This document shows, one piece after another, positions 8,787 through 18,639 of a stretch of 64,000 nt of DNA. The stretch's first letter is position 1. Every line of letters begins with the position of its first letter. The position numbers were made by a program, and so were the translations under genes. The DNA is from a bacterium (GTDB taxonomy: Bacteria > Planctomycetota > SZUA-567): contig QKCJ01000060.1 of NCBI GenBank assembly GCA_003245715.1, positions 1 to 64,000 on the forward strand. Reading direction: 5' to 3'. The notes under the pieces are model-generated. The model searched no databases and had not been told where the DNA came from. It worked only from the letters and a program-made list of their open reading frames with translations.

Positions 8787-8800
8787 GTATACGTATACAT
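8785..8800. promoter_or_regulatory. Downstream LacI-type operator O2
   Basis: ATGTATACGTATACAT is a perfect 16-bp palindrome with the central CG typical of LacI-family operators. It overlaps the -10 box and the expected transcription start of the gene at 8820, so binding should block initiation. Confidence 0.75.
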
Positions 8801-8819
8801 TGCTTTTTAAGGTGGAATA

Positions 8820-9845
8820 ATGACAGTTACGCAAAAATTTATTGCCGAGAAGGTGGGGGTTAGTCAGAAGACTGTTTCGCTTTTTTTCAACGGTGATCGG
8901 CGGATTGCTCCCAAGACCGCGGAGGCGATACAGAAAATCGCCCGTGAGTATGGTTATATTCCCAATCTGGCGGCGCAGTCGATCAAGACCAAGTGTTTTA
9001 AGCGTGTGGCGTTGATTATGGGAATACAGCAGCATGTCGGTGGAATAATTCACCCGCATCTTATGACCTACATTCGCTACGCGGCAGAGGAGCTGGCCAA
9101 GAGCGGCTATCTTATGGTTCTGGAGACACTGAAGTTTGATCTGGAATCCAGAACATTGCCCAACAAGCCGGAGTTTTTCAAGACGCTGTCTGTCGATGCG
9201 ATAATCGGTATACCGGGGCGCTATATACCCTCCGAGGTTGACAGCCTGATAGATGAAATAGGGGTGCCGGTGATCTGGCTTAACCGTTATCCTGTTCCGC
9301 AGGATTTACCTAACATCAACTTTGACGAGGTTAATAACGGAAGGTTGGTGGGCGAGTATCTGGCAGAAAAGGGGTATCGCAATGTAGTCTGGCTTGGCCC
9401 TGATTTCACGCATAATGTGGAAATACACTATTCGTTTGAGGATCGTTATAACGGTCTGGCTCAGGCCTGCTCTGCTCATGGCATAAACCTTCGATCCTGC
9501 TTCAGGCGCATCGGTGAGCCGCTTGTCTCAATGAATGGAGATTTTTTATCAGAGACAAAACTGCCGGAGGCGGTCATCTGTTATAACTTTGATTATGCCG
9601 AGACGCTATCTTATTTTATGATGCAAAAAGGGTTGCGCCAGGGTATTGATCTTGAAGTAATAAAGTTCGCGTCATTATGGGAGGGTTACTTCGGTGCTTC
9701 GCGTTATTATACCCGTCTGGTCTTGCCCGAGGCGGAGTTGAGCGTGAACGGAGTGCAATTTCTCCTATCATCCCTGCAGGGAAAACCTGATAGTGGTCTG
9801 CTCGAATCATTATCGGGAAAACTTGTCCCCCGTATTGTGGAGTGA
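8820..9845 (+). CDS. LacI-family transcriptional regulator (cassette 1)
   Basis: A 341-residue LacI/GalR-type regulator: N-terminal helix-turn-helix (about residues 2-50, with VGVSQKTVSLFFNGDRRIAPKT), hinge near 55-62, then a periplasmic-binding-protein-like sugar domain. A GGTGG ribosome site precedes the ATG. The pseudopilin gene starts 4 nt after the stop and the lyase gene follows, so all three probably share one transcript. Its two operators surround its own promoter, indicating autoregulation. The ligand is presumably an oligosaccharide released by the lyase (inference). It is a paralogue of the regulator at 18640-19665, but the operators differ. Confidence 0.92.
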   Translation: MTVTQKFIAEKVGVSQKTVSLFFNGDRRIAPKTAEAIQKIAREYGYIPNLAAQSIKTKCFKRVALIMGIQQHVGGIIHPHLMTYIRYAAEELAKSGYLMVLETLKFDLESRTLPNKPEFFKTLSVDAIIGIPGRYIPSEVDSLIDEIGVPVIWLNRYPVPQDLPNINFDEVNNGRLVGEYLAEKGYRNVVWLGPDFTHNVEIHYSFEDRYNGLAQACSAHGINLRSCFRRIGEPLVSMNGDFLSETKLPEAVICYNFDYAETLSYFMMQKGLRQGIDLEVIKFASLWEGYFGASRYYTRLVLPEAELSVNGVQFLLSSLQGKPDSGLLESLSGKLVPRIVE

Positions 9846-9849
9846 TTGA

Positions 9850-10527
9850 ATGAAAAAGAAATTTACGCTGATTGAAATGCTGGTGGTGATTTCGATTATC
9901 AGTATTCTCGCAGCAATTCTGATGCCTGCGTTAAGAAAATCCGTTCTTTCTGCACGTTCAATAAATTGCAAAAATAATCTCAAGCAGGTTAGTGTTGGAA
10001 TAGGGTCTTATGAGAATGATTACTACGGAACAATACCGTACATTTATGATGCTCATTATGTCTGGTATAAACAACATCAATTTAAATACCCGGTTTCGCC
10101 GGTTCCGACCTATCTGGGCTACAGCGAGATGAGTAATTCTGATTTTATGGACGCTCAGGCCTCTACAGTTTTCAACTGTCCTTCCGCTTCCCCTACAACA
10201 AGCAGTGGCGGGAATAAGAATGCGGGTGATTATTGCGGGAATGCGAATGTCATGGCTCTTTACGTGGGAGGCAGTTACATGAAAACGGCTGGCTATGTGC
10301 GGGTCACCTCTATCAAGCGCCCCTCCGGTATAATTATTGTCGGCGAAGCAACGGATATAACCTACAGCCCTTATTTTGATGAAGCAGGGTCTTTGCTAGA
10401 TGGCGGCGTATTTGGAAATTATCGAATTGGCTGGGTTCATGAAGGTATCTCAAACATGCTGTTTGTTGACGGCCACGTAGCCGGACAGACCTTTGAACAA
10501 ACACCACACAGTATGCTGGTCCCCTGA
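9850..10527 (+). CDS. Pseudopilin-like protein with N-terminal methylation motif (cassette 1)
   Basis: A 225-residue protein beginning MKKKFTLIEM followed by a hydrophobic helix (residues 5-30), as in type IV pilins and type II secretion pseudopilins. The glycine normally before the cleavage site is replaced by lysine. The C-terminal part has H-x9-D-G (in HEGISNMLFVDGH), seen in the large DUF1559-like pseudopilin families of Planctomycetes and Lentisphaerae. It is likely membrane-anchored and exposed outside. It starts 4 nt after the LacI gene, and its ribosome site GGAG overlaps the end of that gene, so translation is coupled. The role is unknown; its place between regulator and lyase suggests a part in secreting or displaying the enzyme. 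Confidence 0.88.
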   Translation: MKKKFTLIEMLVVISIISILAAILMPALRKSVLSARSINCKNNLKQVSVGIGSYENDYYGTIPYIYDAHYVWYKQHQFKYPVSPVPTYLGYSEMSNSDFMDAQASTVFNCPSASPTTSSGGNKNAGDYCGNANVMALYVGGSYMKTAGYVRVTSIKRPSGIIIVGEATDITYSPYFDEAGSLLDGGVFGNYRIGWVHEGISNMLFVDGHVAGQTFEQTPHSMLVP

Positions 10528-10660
10528 CAGTATAATGAATACGAAACTGGTACGCGATTATAAGATCACGGGGCTGATAGTCCATCGTGCATGGGGGATA
10601 CACATATCCCTGTTGACGGGTATATCGCTTGAATTCATAAGAACGGTAGAAAGGTTCAGT

Positions 10661-13600
10661 ATGAAAAAGATAATGTTTATTGCCGCTTTTTTTATAATAC
10701 TCAGTACGTGTTTTTGCCTGGCTGATGAAGTGTTTTTTGATGGAAGCCAGAAGTTGCAAAATGTGGATCTGATTGTTGACCCGGTTGATGAAAGTAATAA
10801 AGTTGGTTTTTGGAAATACGCTCCCAAAGGATATCGCCTGTCGTTATTGAGAGAAGCGCGTGACCTGTCAAAATTTCAGGCAATACGTTTTCGTTTCTAT
10901 TCAAAAGACGCGGATAACCGTACGATATTTCTGACTTGTCCGTCTAACCCACCGGAGGGTAAGGGGAATTATTATAAAACCCAGTTTGTTGTCGACTGGA
11001 AGGGTTGGAAAGATGTCGTGCTTGCGTTTGGCGATTTTGAAAAATGCCGGAAACCCGTCGGTTGGAAGAAGATAGATAATATATTGTTCGGTAATCAGGG
11101 GTGGGGTAAAAAAGCAGATGAAAATGCCTGTTATTATATTGATGATGTAACCTTTCTGGATAAGGCGCCACCGATCAGGGCAAATAAAAATACAGGCGTG
11201 ATTGAGTTGTCTGGGATAAATACGCGTGAATATTTCAAGTTTAATATAGATCCGGCTTCTGAATATATTTATGGTATCAGTTATGAAGCAAGGGGAGCGC
11301 CTGGCACTGAAGCGCGAATCTGGGGGTATAGAACATATGATGCTGCCGGTAATGTTCGTGATAAAAATGATAATCCTAGGTGGGGTGATTACTCAGAGCC
11401 GTTAGTGACTAAAAATTGGGAAACCAAGCGGATTGAACTGATGACGAAAAAGGGTTCGTCCGTTATTGAGCTGACTATAGGCATGAAGGGGAAAACCCCG
11501 GTAAAGATACGCAACGTCAGAATCCTCAAAGGCGGATTTCCGGATAACCCGCCGGTGAAGGAAGCGCCGTATCTTGCCTGGATTGATTCCCTTAAACCGG
11601 ATTTGGCGGTTGCTGCAAAATCAACTTTACTTGAATTCAAAAAAGGCGGATGCGAGATAATGGACAAGAGGGGGGGGAGGGCAGTGTATGTGGATGATGC
11701 CCAGCAGAAAGAGCTTGAGGAAGAGGTTGCTCCATTTATGAGTCTTTCGCCTCAGCGTCTTATTGAGCTTACACCGGTGAAGAGACCGTTTCGTTTTAAT
11801 AGTGGTTATTTTGAACCGAAATACAAATGGACTCCCGCGAACCCTGATGTCCTTTATGAAGCAAAGACAGGGCGCTTATTTGAACCGGAAAAAGAGTTTC
11901 CTGTTGACGGCTATGAGGAGGTCATTGCGCCATCGGGTAAAAAAGTCAAATACGCCTACCATGACTATACAAAAGCGGATGAGGAGCTTAAGCCACAGAG
12001 AGTTTGTCAGCGTAATTTTAAAGTAGGCGAGCGCGTTTATCTTGATTCGTTTAATGTGAATGCAAGGATGAATATTTTAAGCCTTGCCGGGCAGCAACTG
12101 TCAGTGCTTTACCGCAAAACAGGCAACATCGAATACGGTGTCCGCGCGGCGGCAATCCTCTGGGCTATCTGCCGAAATATGCCGGACTGGCCTGTATATG
12201 GTCAGCCGAGCTGGAATTCTCCCAAAGGTGAATTGCGCTTGCAGTCCCCTGATTATTACTCATGGTTTTCTTTTGTCATGGGTGATATATGGTATGTTAC
12301 GGAAGGAAGTGTTTCCTGGCTTGCGCGATATTTTGATATTATACGTGATACTGCGGTATGGCAAGAACTGGTCAGGCGCAATATATCCGCTTCGGCAAAA
12401 GATGACATTGCAGATAGCCTGCTGCATATCGGCAAGATGTATTTAAAACGCGACGCATATTACAGGAATTCTCCGTTTGTTCTTTTTCATAATCTTTCTG
12501 GAACTGAACATAACGCGTTAATGGTTCTTGGTCGTTCTCTGGGGATACCGGATCTGACGCATTACGCTTTGCGGAAGGTTAAAAGTACGCTCCGAAAGCG
12601 GTTTATGGCAGACGGGGTTTTTCCTGAAAGCATGTGGTATAGCATGGATCAGTTTGGCCGGCAGGCAGGAGCAATTGACGTACTTGAGAATTACAATGAT
12701 CCGGAAAGTTATGTCTGTACTCTGGACGGTCTTCACCTTTCGATAACAGATCCGAAAATATCCATACCCGAGTACGGCCGCTTGAACAGGGTGCTTGAAA
12801 GACAGACCTATCCCAATGGTGACCGGTATACAATTCATGACTCCTGGGCAGAATCTGCTTACTCCGCGGATAATCCATGGATAAGGGATTTCCCGGAACG
12901 TCAGGAGAATAGCCCGTATCTTTTCAGCTCATTTGGGCATGGTGTGCTTGGGCGGGGCGTAAAACCAGCGCGTATTGAAGCACAACTGCATTTTTCCGGC
13001 TTTTATAACCACGGCCATAAAGACATGCTGAATTTAATACTTTGGGCCTATGGCGATGAGCTTGTAAGTGATATCGGTTATTCGCATGTCGGGTCATATG
13101 CCAACTCAACAGCATCACACAATCTGGTTGTCGTCAATAAAAGCGTGCAGGCTGGCGCAGATGCTGGGAGCCTCTTGTGCTGGAACAGCAAAAAGGGTGC
13201 GCCGCAAATAGTTCAGGCCAGTCAGGGGGCTACATCTGCTTATAACGAATGCAATGTTTACCGCAGAGCGCTGGTGCTGTTGCCGTTTGGTGAGGACAAC
13301 GCAGTTCTTGATATATTTGAAGTTAATGGCGGAAAGGTTCACGACTGGATTTCAAACGGCTGTGCCGACTATCAACAGAAAATTTCTTGCAGTCTTACAC
13401 CTGCAAAAATTCTTGATAATATGTCGTCCACCGGTAAGGCAATTGAAGATCCCCGACCCTGGGGCAGTGATAATAAAAATATGTACAAAAAAGACAAGTA
13501 CGGTGAACCGAGTATTTGGTATGGCGCATACCGTAATGCAAAAGAAACACCAATTACCGGTCCGTGGACATTAATGATGACGGCTGATAAGCCAGCAGCT

Positions 13601-14656
13601 CAGGACGCCGCATGGGCAGGCAACAGAGCAAAGTCGGGCGAGCCAAAGGCAGGAGTGCGATTGCATTGGCTTGAACCGGAAGATGGTCTGGCATATATCG
13701 CAGAGGGGCCGAGAGGTCGTTATAACCTTGAAGCGAATAATCATAAACAGGCAAGTGAAGCATGGGCAAAGAACCGTATGCCGAAAATCATAGTGAGGCG
13801 GGAAGGTGAGAACCTTAAGAGTATGTTTGTTGCATTGTGGGAGCCGTTTCATTCAAAACCATTTCTTGGTGATGTAAAATCGTTTGGCAAGGTAGACGGG
13901 AACTCTGTCGGCTGGAAAGTAGGCAATGCAAAAAAACAGTTTGTTGTTTTATACCGTTCTCCTGAGAAAAATGGAGTAATGACTGCTGACGGTTTGACTG
14001 CTGACGGTCGTTTTGCAATAAAGGAGAATTGTGAAAATGGAGATACTTCTCTGTATCTCACTGACGGGAACATGATTGCAGGCAGTCGTGTTGAAGTTCG
14101 ATTGAATGAAACCAAAACGTGTTTTGCGGGAATAGTGCTTCAAAAAAATGACACGTTTACCATGAATGTTGCGGGGAGAATTTTTTCTGATAATCAGCAA
14201 AGAAGATATTCCGAAGAGTTTGTCTGCTTTAGACAGACAGGTCAATCCAACCGCTGGCTGAAAGTGAAAACAATACAGTGCCACGACGCGGCAACGACGT
14301 TGACTTTGGCTGAAGATCCCGGTTTCAGTTACGATCCTGAAAGTTCTGTACTTAAGGAGACATACTTCCCCTATCGGGTTTTACATGGCAGCGCGGAAAT
14401 TGTTTTGCCCTCATACGCAAATATACATCTGTCGGAAAAGGGTGATACTGTTTTGATAAAATTTATGGCTAGCAATTCAGCAAGCATAAAACTGAAAAAT
14501 TTCTCTGCAAAGAAATACGCAATTAAAATCAAGGATAAATCAGTTGTTGCAGGCTGGCGGGAATTGCCTGGGGTTTTAACAGGGACTGAACTCTCGATAG
14601 AAATTCCTGATTGCCAAACACCGGAAAATTGGCTCGAACTGGAGATACAGAAATAG
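10661..14656 (+). CDS. Secreted heparinase II/III-type polysaccharide lyase, giant multidomain
   Basis: The ATG at 10661 is preferred over an earlier in-frame start at 10493 because it begins a clear signal peptide (MKKIMFIAAFF...CLADE, cleavage near residue 22) and avoids overlap with the pseudopilin. It encodes about 1331 residues. The order is an N-terminal beta-sandwich-like region (25-180), a second sandwich (about 190-300), an alpha/alpha toroid (about 440-700) and a heparinase II/III-like beta-sandwich. That last domain contains N783-H-G-H-K-D788, the histidine motif of this fold. A long C-terminal extension follows. Related lyases cleave uronic-acid polysaccharides by beta-elimination; the exact PL family and substrate cannot be set by eye. 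It is much larger than usual (600-800 residues). Confidence 0.85.
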   Translation: MKKIMFIAAFFIILSTCFCLADEVFFDGSQKLQNVDLIVDPVDESNKVGFWKYAPKGYRLSLLREARDLSKFQAIRFRFYSKDADNRTIFLTCPSNPPEGKGNYYKTQFVVDWKGWKDVVLAFGDFEKCRKPVGWKKIDNILFGNQGWGKKADENACYYIDDVTFLDKAPPIRANKNTGVIELSGINTREYFKFNIDPASEYIYGISYEARGAPGTEARIWGYRTYDAAGNVRDKNDNPRWGDYSEPLVTKNWETKRIELMTKKGSSVIELTIGMKGKTPVKIRNVRILKGGFPDNPPVKEAPYLAWIDSLKPDLAVAAKSTLLEFKKGGCEIMDKRGGRAVYVDDAQQKELEEEVAPFMSLSPQRLIELTPVKRPFRFNSGYFEPKYKWTPANPDVLYEAKTGRLFEPEKEFPVDGYEEVIAPSGKKVKYAYHDYTKADEELKPQRVCQRNFKVGERVYLDSFNVNARMNILSLAGQQLSVLYRKTGNIEYGVRAAAILWAICRNMPDWPVYGQPSWNSPKGELRLQSPDYYSWFSFVMGDIWYVTEGSVSWLARYFDIIRDTAVWQELVRRNISASAKDDIADSLLHIGKMYLKRDAYYRNSPFVLFHNLSGTEHNALMVLGRSLGIPDLTHYALRKVKSTLRKRFMADGVFPESMWYSMDQFGRQAGAIDVLENYNDPESYVCTLDGLHLSITDPKISIPEYGRLNRVLERQTYPNGDRYTIHDSWAESAYSADNPWIRDFPERQENSPYLFSSFGHGVLGRGVKPARIEAQLHFSGFYNHGHKDMLNLILWAYGDELVSDIGYSHVGSYANSTASHNLVVVNKSVQAGADAGSLLCWNSKKGAPQIVQASQGATSAYNECNVYRRALVLLPFGEDNAVLDIFEVNGGKVHDWISNGCADYQQKISCSLTPAKILDNMSSTGKAIEDPRPWGSDNKNMYKKDKYGEPSIWYGAYRNAKETPITGPWTLMMTADKPAAQDAAWAGNRAKSGEPKAGVRLHWLEPEDGLAYIAEGPRGRYNLEANNHKQASEAWAKNRMPKIIVRREGENLKSMFVALWEPFHSKPFLGDVKSFGKVDGNSVGWKVGNAKKQFVVLYRSPEKNGVMTADGLTADGRFAIKENCENGDTSLYLTDGNMIAGSRVEVRLNETKTCFAGIVLQKNDTFTMNVAGRIFSDNQQRRYSEEFVCFRQTGQSNRWLKVKTIQCHDAATTLTLAEDPGFSYDPESSVLKETYFPYRVLHGSAEIVLPSYANIHLSEKGDTVLIKFMASNSASIKLKNFSAKKYAIKIKDKSVVAGWRELPGVLTGTELSIEIPDCQTPENWLELEIQK

Positions 14657-14698
14657 CTTGTTTGTGCGCGGGAATAAATGAAATATTATCCTGTTTGA

Positions 14699-17600
14699 TT
14701 AACGCAGCCAAACCCTGCCATAAAGTTTTGCGTCCTTGCTCTCCGTGATTCCTTTAAATATACGCAGTCCATGACGTTTGGCCTTTCGGGACGGATCGAC
14801 ATCATTAACCGCCAGCGCAAAGCCAATAACATCCCCGGCGTTAAGCGGTTTATCTACGCCAAGTGATTTCCAGGGGAAGGAAATTGTATAGACGGTTTCA
14901 TTATCTTTGCGCGTCATCTGCGCGTTAATGTCTGTAGCAATGATGTTAGGTGTGATGCCTTCTGTATAGGAACGTTCGCGAAAGACCACGGCTTTGCCGA
15001 CAGACTCGGCACTGACAGAGTATTCAAAGATGCGATGCCCACTTAGTCCGGAACCGACTACGCCCGCAACCCATGGCTTGGTTGCATCCATATCAAAAGC
15101 AATCTGAAGGGAGTCAGCCGCCCACAGACGATCGGGTGAGGCGTTGGTGTTTTTCTGGAAATGCTCATCATCGGTTACTCTTACCTGAACGATGAATTCT
15201 TTTTCAGAATATTCAAGTTTAAGCGCGCCTTTACATAAGCCGCCATCTCCAGAAACGCCAAAGGGGGCCCAGTCAGTAAAATCAGTCCATTGATTGTTTT
15301 TATTAACGGAATATGCCGCGAGGGCTGACCAGTCAAGTTTTGTGCTTATGGTGTTGCTGTTTTTATCGCTAATATTTATCTCTGAATGCATTACTTTTGC
15401 CGGAGCGAAATTATCGGTATTAAACACAACCTGTCGAATGCTTCCGGCCGGAATGCTCAGTTTTTTGGGCTGGTTGGTGTTGAGCCAGACATGAGGGGTT
15501 TGTGTGGCGTTTGCTATGTTTGATTTTAATGTCACCTGTATCTGTGGCTGCTTTTTATTCAGCGGCCAGATAATTTCCGTCTTTTTGATTGTCAGCGGCG
15601 TAACAAGATCTATTGGTATGACCTCCCAGTTGTTTTTATTCTTGCGCAGACCACTGTAGCGCCCCGGTGAAAGAAATGCGATATCTGAAGACATGTTCTC
15701 AAGTGGCCAGAAAATTCCCTGGGGTAATACCGCAGAGATGGGAAGTTCTATCGCTGCGCTGCTGCTTAAGGTTGCTGCTTCAGAAATTGGCACCTCAAGG
15801 TAAATGGGGTTTTGAGTGCAGGTGAAATTTGAGCCGGTAATGTCGATGGTTCTTCCGAAAGTATCTAAGCCCATACTTGCGCTGAAGGGAAGTTTGATTT
15901 TTGTCGCTTTTCCACTGCTCCAGATAGCAAGCTTAAGATTTTCGCCTTGCACTCCTGCAACCATATGAACGTCTGGTGTGAGGTTGAAGTGGCCAAGTGG
16001 TTTTACGGCGGCGAAAAACTTTGAGACTGTTGCGAATGAAACATAGCCGGGCTTGGGACGATATTCATGGTCAAATAGTGAAAAAGCCGCTTCGCCCTTG
16101 TTACTCGTGTTAAACTTTAGAACAAAGAATATCAGCGAATCTATGCCCTGACTCCAGGCGAGTGCCAGCGAGCGCGGGATATAACTTGTCTGAGTATTAA
16201 GATCAACAGCAGGCTGCCATGTACCGTCTGAGGATGTCCAGCCAAACTCGGTAAGATATATCGGCTTATTCTGTTGCTTATATTTTTTCAGGAGTTGGTT
16301 CAGCTCAATAATTTTATTATAGAATTCTGTTTCCGGGGCTGTTCCATTGACATACGCGTGCATGGAGATTGCATCCAGATTGTCAAATAGCCCTTCTTTT
16401 GCCAGCGCTTCAAGATCACCGATACGGATTGAATAAAGGCAGGGACCCGCGAGCATGAATTTGTTGTCTGCTTTTTTGAGACCGGCACGCACCGCCGCCG
16501 CATACTCCACAAGCTCCCGCTTGCTTCCTTTCCAGTGTGCCAATGGCTCGTTATACATTTCCATGATCTGCGGCATCGGGTTGTTGCAGACGAAAGTTTT
16601 GACAATATCAGAGATTTCACCCCAGTTCTTCGCCGGAAAAAAAGGATTGCCAAAGCCGTGACGTTTATAGTTGTCAGGCACTTTCATACTCCATAACGGC
16701 ATCCCGAATGAGAACACTCCAATATACTCCAGACCATCGCGGATGGTGTATGAGTGTGCACATTCGGAAGTCGTTTCTTTTACCTGAGCCTGGGTCACAT
16801 CACGGAAGGAGGTCATTCGGCGATTCCAGCGTGCTCCGGCTAATTTTACAAGAGCGCTGTCACCATGTACGTTCCATAAGCCAAAAACCGACTGCATACG
16901 CAGATCCTCTGTTATAGGTTCCCCTACAACCGCTACGGTGACCCCGTCTGTAATAATTTCACCATTTGTTTGCTGCGCCTTGATTTTTATATCATACCAA
17001 CCGGTGGTGGGGAGGGGGATATGCCACTCCCCCTCCTTTTGCGCGGTTAGTGATTTCCAATTTGCATTAACAGCTTCGGGTGTTGAAACGGCTACCTCTA
17101 CAGATTTTATCAGATTGGGATTTTTAGCAGCATAGCCTACAACAGCGCTATTGCTGGTGAATACGAGACCTGATTCTTTCTGCCATTGCGGGGCTGTTAT
17201 GTCTTTACGTTTGAATCCAGCCGAAGCCGTTTCTGGTGCAGCCTTGACGAGCAGCAAGGTGTCTAGACGGATTGCGGATTTTTTTGTGCGCATATATAAT
17301 TTCAGTTCGGTTGTCTGCGTTGAAACCTCGACAGATCCTACCTGTATCCAGAAAATATTATTCTTGTCTGTTTTGATTATATCGGTAGGAATGTTTTTAC
17401 CGGTGGTCACGCCAAGTTCACAACTTCCGCCAGGTGAAACCATAATTCTGGCCCAGGCATCATAAACGCCTTCATTAAGACCGGTGCTTTTCAAGTTCCA
17501 CAAATGACTGTGCCACGGCTGATCCTTGTCTGAGCCTCTGCTTGAGAATCGTGATTTGTCATACGGAACGACGGTCGTCCACCATTTGTCGTCCGGCGTA

Positions 17601-17851
17601 TTTTTTTCACAGTAAAACGTGCGGTCTTTTTGTGTCTCACTGGCAAGCATATCTCCATCATGAGACTTTCTTTCTCCCTCCAGAAATGCGTAATCATTTT
17701 TTTGTTCTGGAATAGTTACACCCTTGGGGAGTGAGTTTGTATGGATTTTGTCCGCTGCAAAGACTGTGCTTGATGCGGCAAGCAGAAACATTGCCAACAG
17801 ACGCAGGCACGGGGACAGAATCTTTGTGCTTTTTGTAGTTATGAAATACAT
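14699..17851 (-). CDS. Secreted clan GH-A glycoside hydrolase with CBM9-like tail
   Basis: A 1050-residue protein with a signal peptide ending near residue 33 (STVFAA). The N-terminal third (50-310) looks like beta-sandwich modules. A TIM barrel at about 315-640 carries N434-E435-P436 (expected acid/base) and T534-E535-F-G-W (expected nucleophile), the GH-A arrangement seen in GH5/GH39-type enzymes. Residues about 880-1050 resemble a CBM9/DOMON-type carbohydrate-binding domain (W-T-D-F-T-D-W, D-D-E-H-F, S-L-Q-I-A-F-D). It ends 42 bp from the convergent lyase gene. It is the third gene of a LacI-pseudopilin-enzyme cassette, 97 bp after the pseudopilin. The substrate is unknown. Confidence 0.82.
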   Translation of the reverse strand: MYFITTKSTKILSPCLRLLAMFLLAASSTVFAADKIHTNSLPKGVTIPEQKNDYAFLEGERKSHDGDMLASETQKDRTFYCEKNTPDDKWWTTVVPYDKSRFSSRGSDKDQPWHSHLWNLKSTGLNEGVYDAWARIMVSPGGSCELGVTTGKNIPTDIIKTDKNNIFWIQVGSVEVSTQTTELKLYMRTKKSAIRLDTLLLVKAAPETASAGFKRKDITAPQWQKESGLVFTSNSAVVGYAAKNPNLIKSVEVAVSTPEAVNANWKSLTAQKEGEWHIPLPTTGWYDIKIKAQQTNGEIITDGVTVAVVGEPITEDLRMQSVFGLWNVHGDSALVKLAGARWNRRMTSFRDVTQAQVKETTSECAHSYTIRDGLEYIGVFSFGMPLWSMKVPDNYKRHGFGNPFFPAKNWGEISDIVKTFVCNNPMPQIMEMYNEPLAHWKGSKRELVEYAAAVRAGLKKADNKFMLAGPCLYSIRIGDLEALAKEGLFDNLDAISMHAYVNGTAPETEFYNKIIELNQLLKKYKQQNKPIYLTEFGWTSSDGTWQPAVDLNTQTSYIPRSLALAWSQGIDSLIFFVLKFNTSNKGEAAFSLFDHEYRPKPGYVSFATVSKFFAAVKPLGHFNLTPDVHMVAGVQGENLKLAIWSSGKATKIKLPFSASMGLDTFGRTIDITGSNFTCTQNPIYLEVPISEAATLSSSAAIELPISAVLPQGIFWPLENMSSDIAFLSPGRYSGLRKNKNNWEVIPIDLVTPLTIKKTEIIWPLNKKQPQIQVTLKSNIANATQTPHVWLNTNQPKKLSIPAGSIRQVVFNTDNFAPAKVMHSEINISDKNSNTISTKLDWSALAAYSVNKNNQWTDFTDWAPFGVSGDGGLCKGALKLEYSEKEFIVQVRVTDDEHFQKNTNASPDRLWAADSLQIAFDMDATKPWVAGVVGSGLSGHRIFEYSVSAESVGKAVVFRERSYTEGITPNIIATDINAQMTRKDNETVYTISFPWKSLGVDKPLNAGDVIGFALAVNDVDPSRKAKRHGLRIFKGITESKDAKLYGRVWLR

Positions 17852-17948
17852 TTTTCCTCCTTTAAAAAAATGGCATGGGGTTACCTGACATCAGGCATTT
17901 TGCAGATGAAATATAAAAAGTTGCTGACATTAATCACGGGCAAGCCGC

Positions 17949-18638
17949 TTAGAACGTTACTGCATTGCCTTCAATATCGTAGGCTCTGAGAAAATATGGG
18001 AAAAGAACATTTTTATTGTCAGCATCATACAGGTTTATGGAATTGGCGTGTCCGTCAAGGAACCAGAAGTTGCCGTTGTTCAAGCCGTGACGGAAATGAG
18101 AATTGAAATATGTACCTGTATTCCAGCTTATCATGTAGCACTGGTTAAGTTTTGTCCACCAGCCATAGCCGACACTGTCACCAAAGAACCAGGTGGTGCT
18201 TGGCCCCTTGCCATAACGCTTGAAGAGGTTCTGGGATGGCATTGACGCTTCTGAAAGTTTCGTACGTGAAAGATCCCGGCACATGCCATATGAGTAACTG
18301 GCTGTGCTGTTATTTTTATATACTCTTGTACCAAATGATGGGCACATAAACATCTGGGACTCAACCGCGTAACCTTTGTCGATCAGATGATTGCTCCAGT
18401 AATATGTTCCGACGCGTGCGGCAGGAAAAAAACCGGAATTGTCATTGATATACTGGGTGGTGGAGATGCCAAGCTGCCGCAGGTTATTCAGGCATGAGGT
18501 CTGCCGGGACTGATTGAGAGCCTCTTGCATGGCAGGCATCAGTAAACTGGCAAGAATCCCGATAATACTGACCACCACCAACATTTCAATAAGTGTGAAG
18601 AGACTACGCCGATGTTTGAGAATAAGTAAGTTTTTCAT
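17949..18638 (-). CDS. Pseudopilin-like protein with N-terminal methylation motif (cassette 2)
   Basis: The ATG at 18638 is chosen: it lies one base past the LacI stop and has a GGAG ribosome site inside that gene, giving 229 residues; an earlier in-frame start would overlap the LacI gene. It begins with a basic stretch, then [24 protein letters not shown], the pilin-type helix; leucine stands where glycine is usual before the cleavage site. Near the C-terminus H-x10-D-G ([15 protein letters not shown]) is a variant of the DUF1559-like signature. It is a paralogue of the protein at 9850-10527 in the same relative position, between a LacI regulator and a giant secreted enzyme. Confidence 0.88.
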   Translation of the reverse strand: MKNLLILKHRRSLFTLIEMLVVVSIIGILASLLMPAMQEALNQSRQTSCLNNLRQLGISTTQYINDNSGFFPAARVGTYYWSNHLIDKGYAVESQMFMCPSFGTRVYKNNSTASYSYGMCRDLSRTKLSEASMPSQNLFKRYGKGPSTTWFFGDSVGYGWWTKLNQCYMISWNTGTYFNSHFRHGLNNGNFWFLDGHANSINLYDADNKNVLFPYFLRAYDIEGNAVTF

Positions 18639-18639
18639 T

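Noticed and set aside
10493..10660. Longer N-terminus for the large lyase
   Set aside because: It overlaps the pseudopilin end, would place the signal peptide inside the protein, and has no ribosome site.
13000..13030. Lipobox in the lyase signal peptide (LSTC)
   Set aside because: Threonine at -1 is not accepted by lipoprotein signal peptidase; ordinary cleavage after CLA fits better. The signal itself lies at the start of the gene at 10661.
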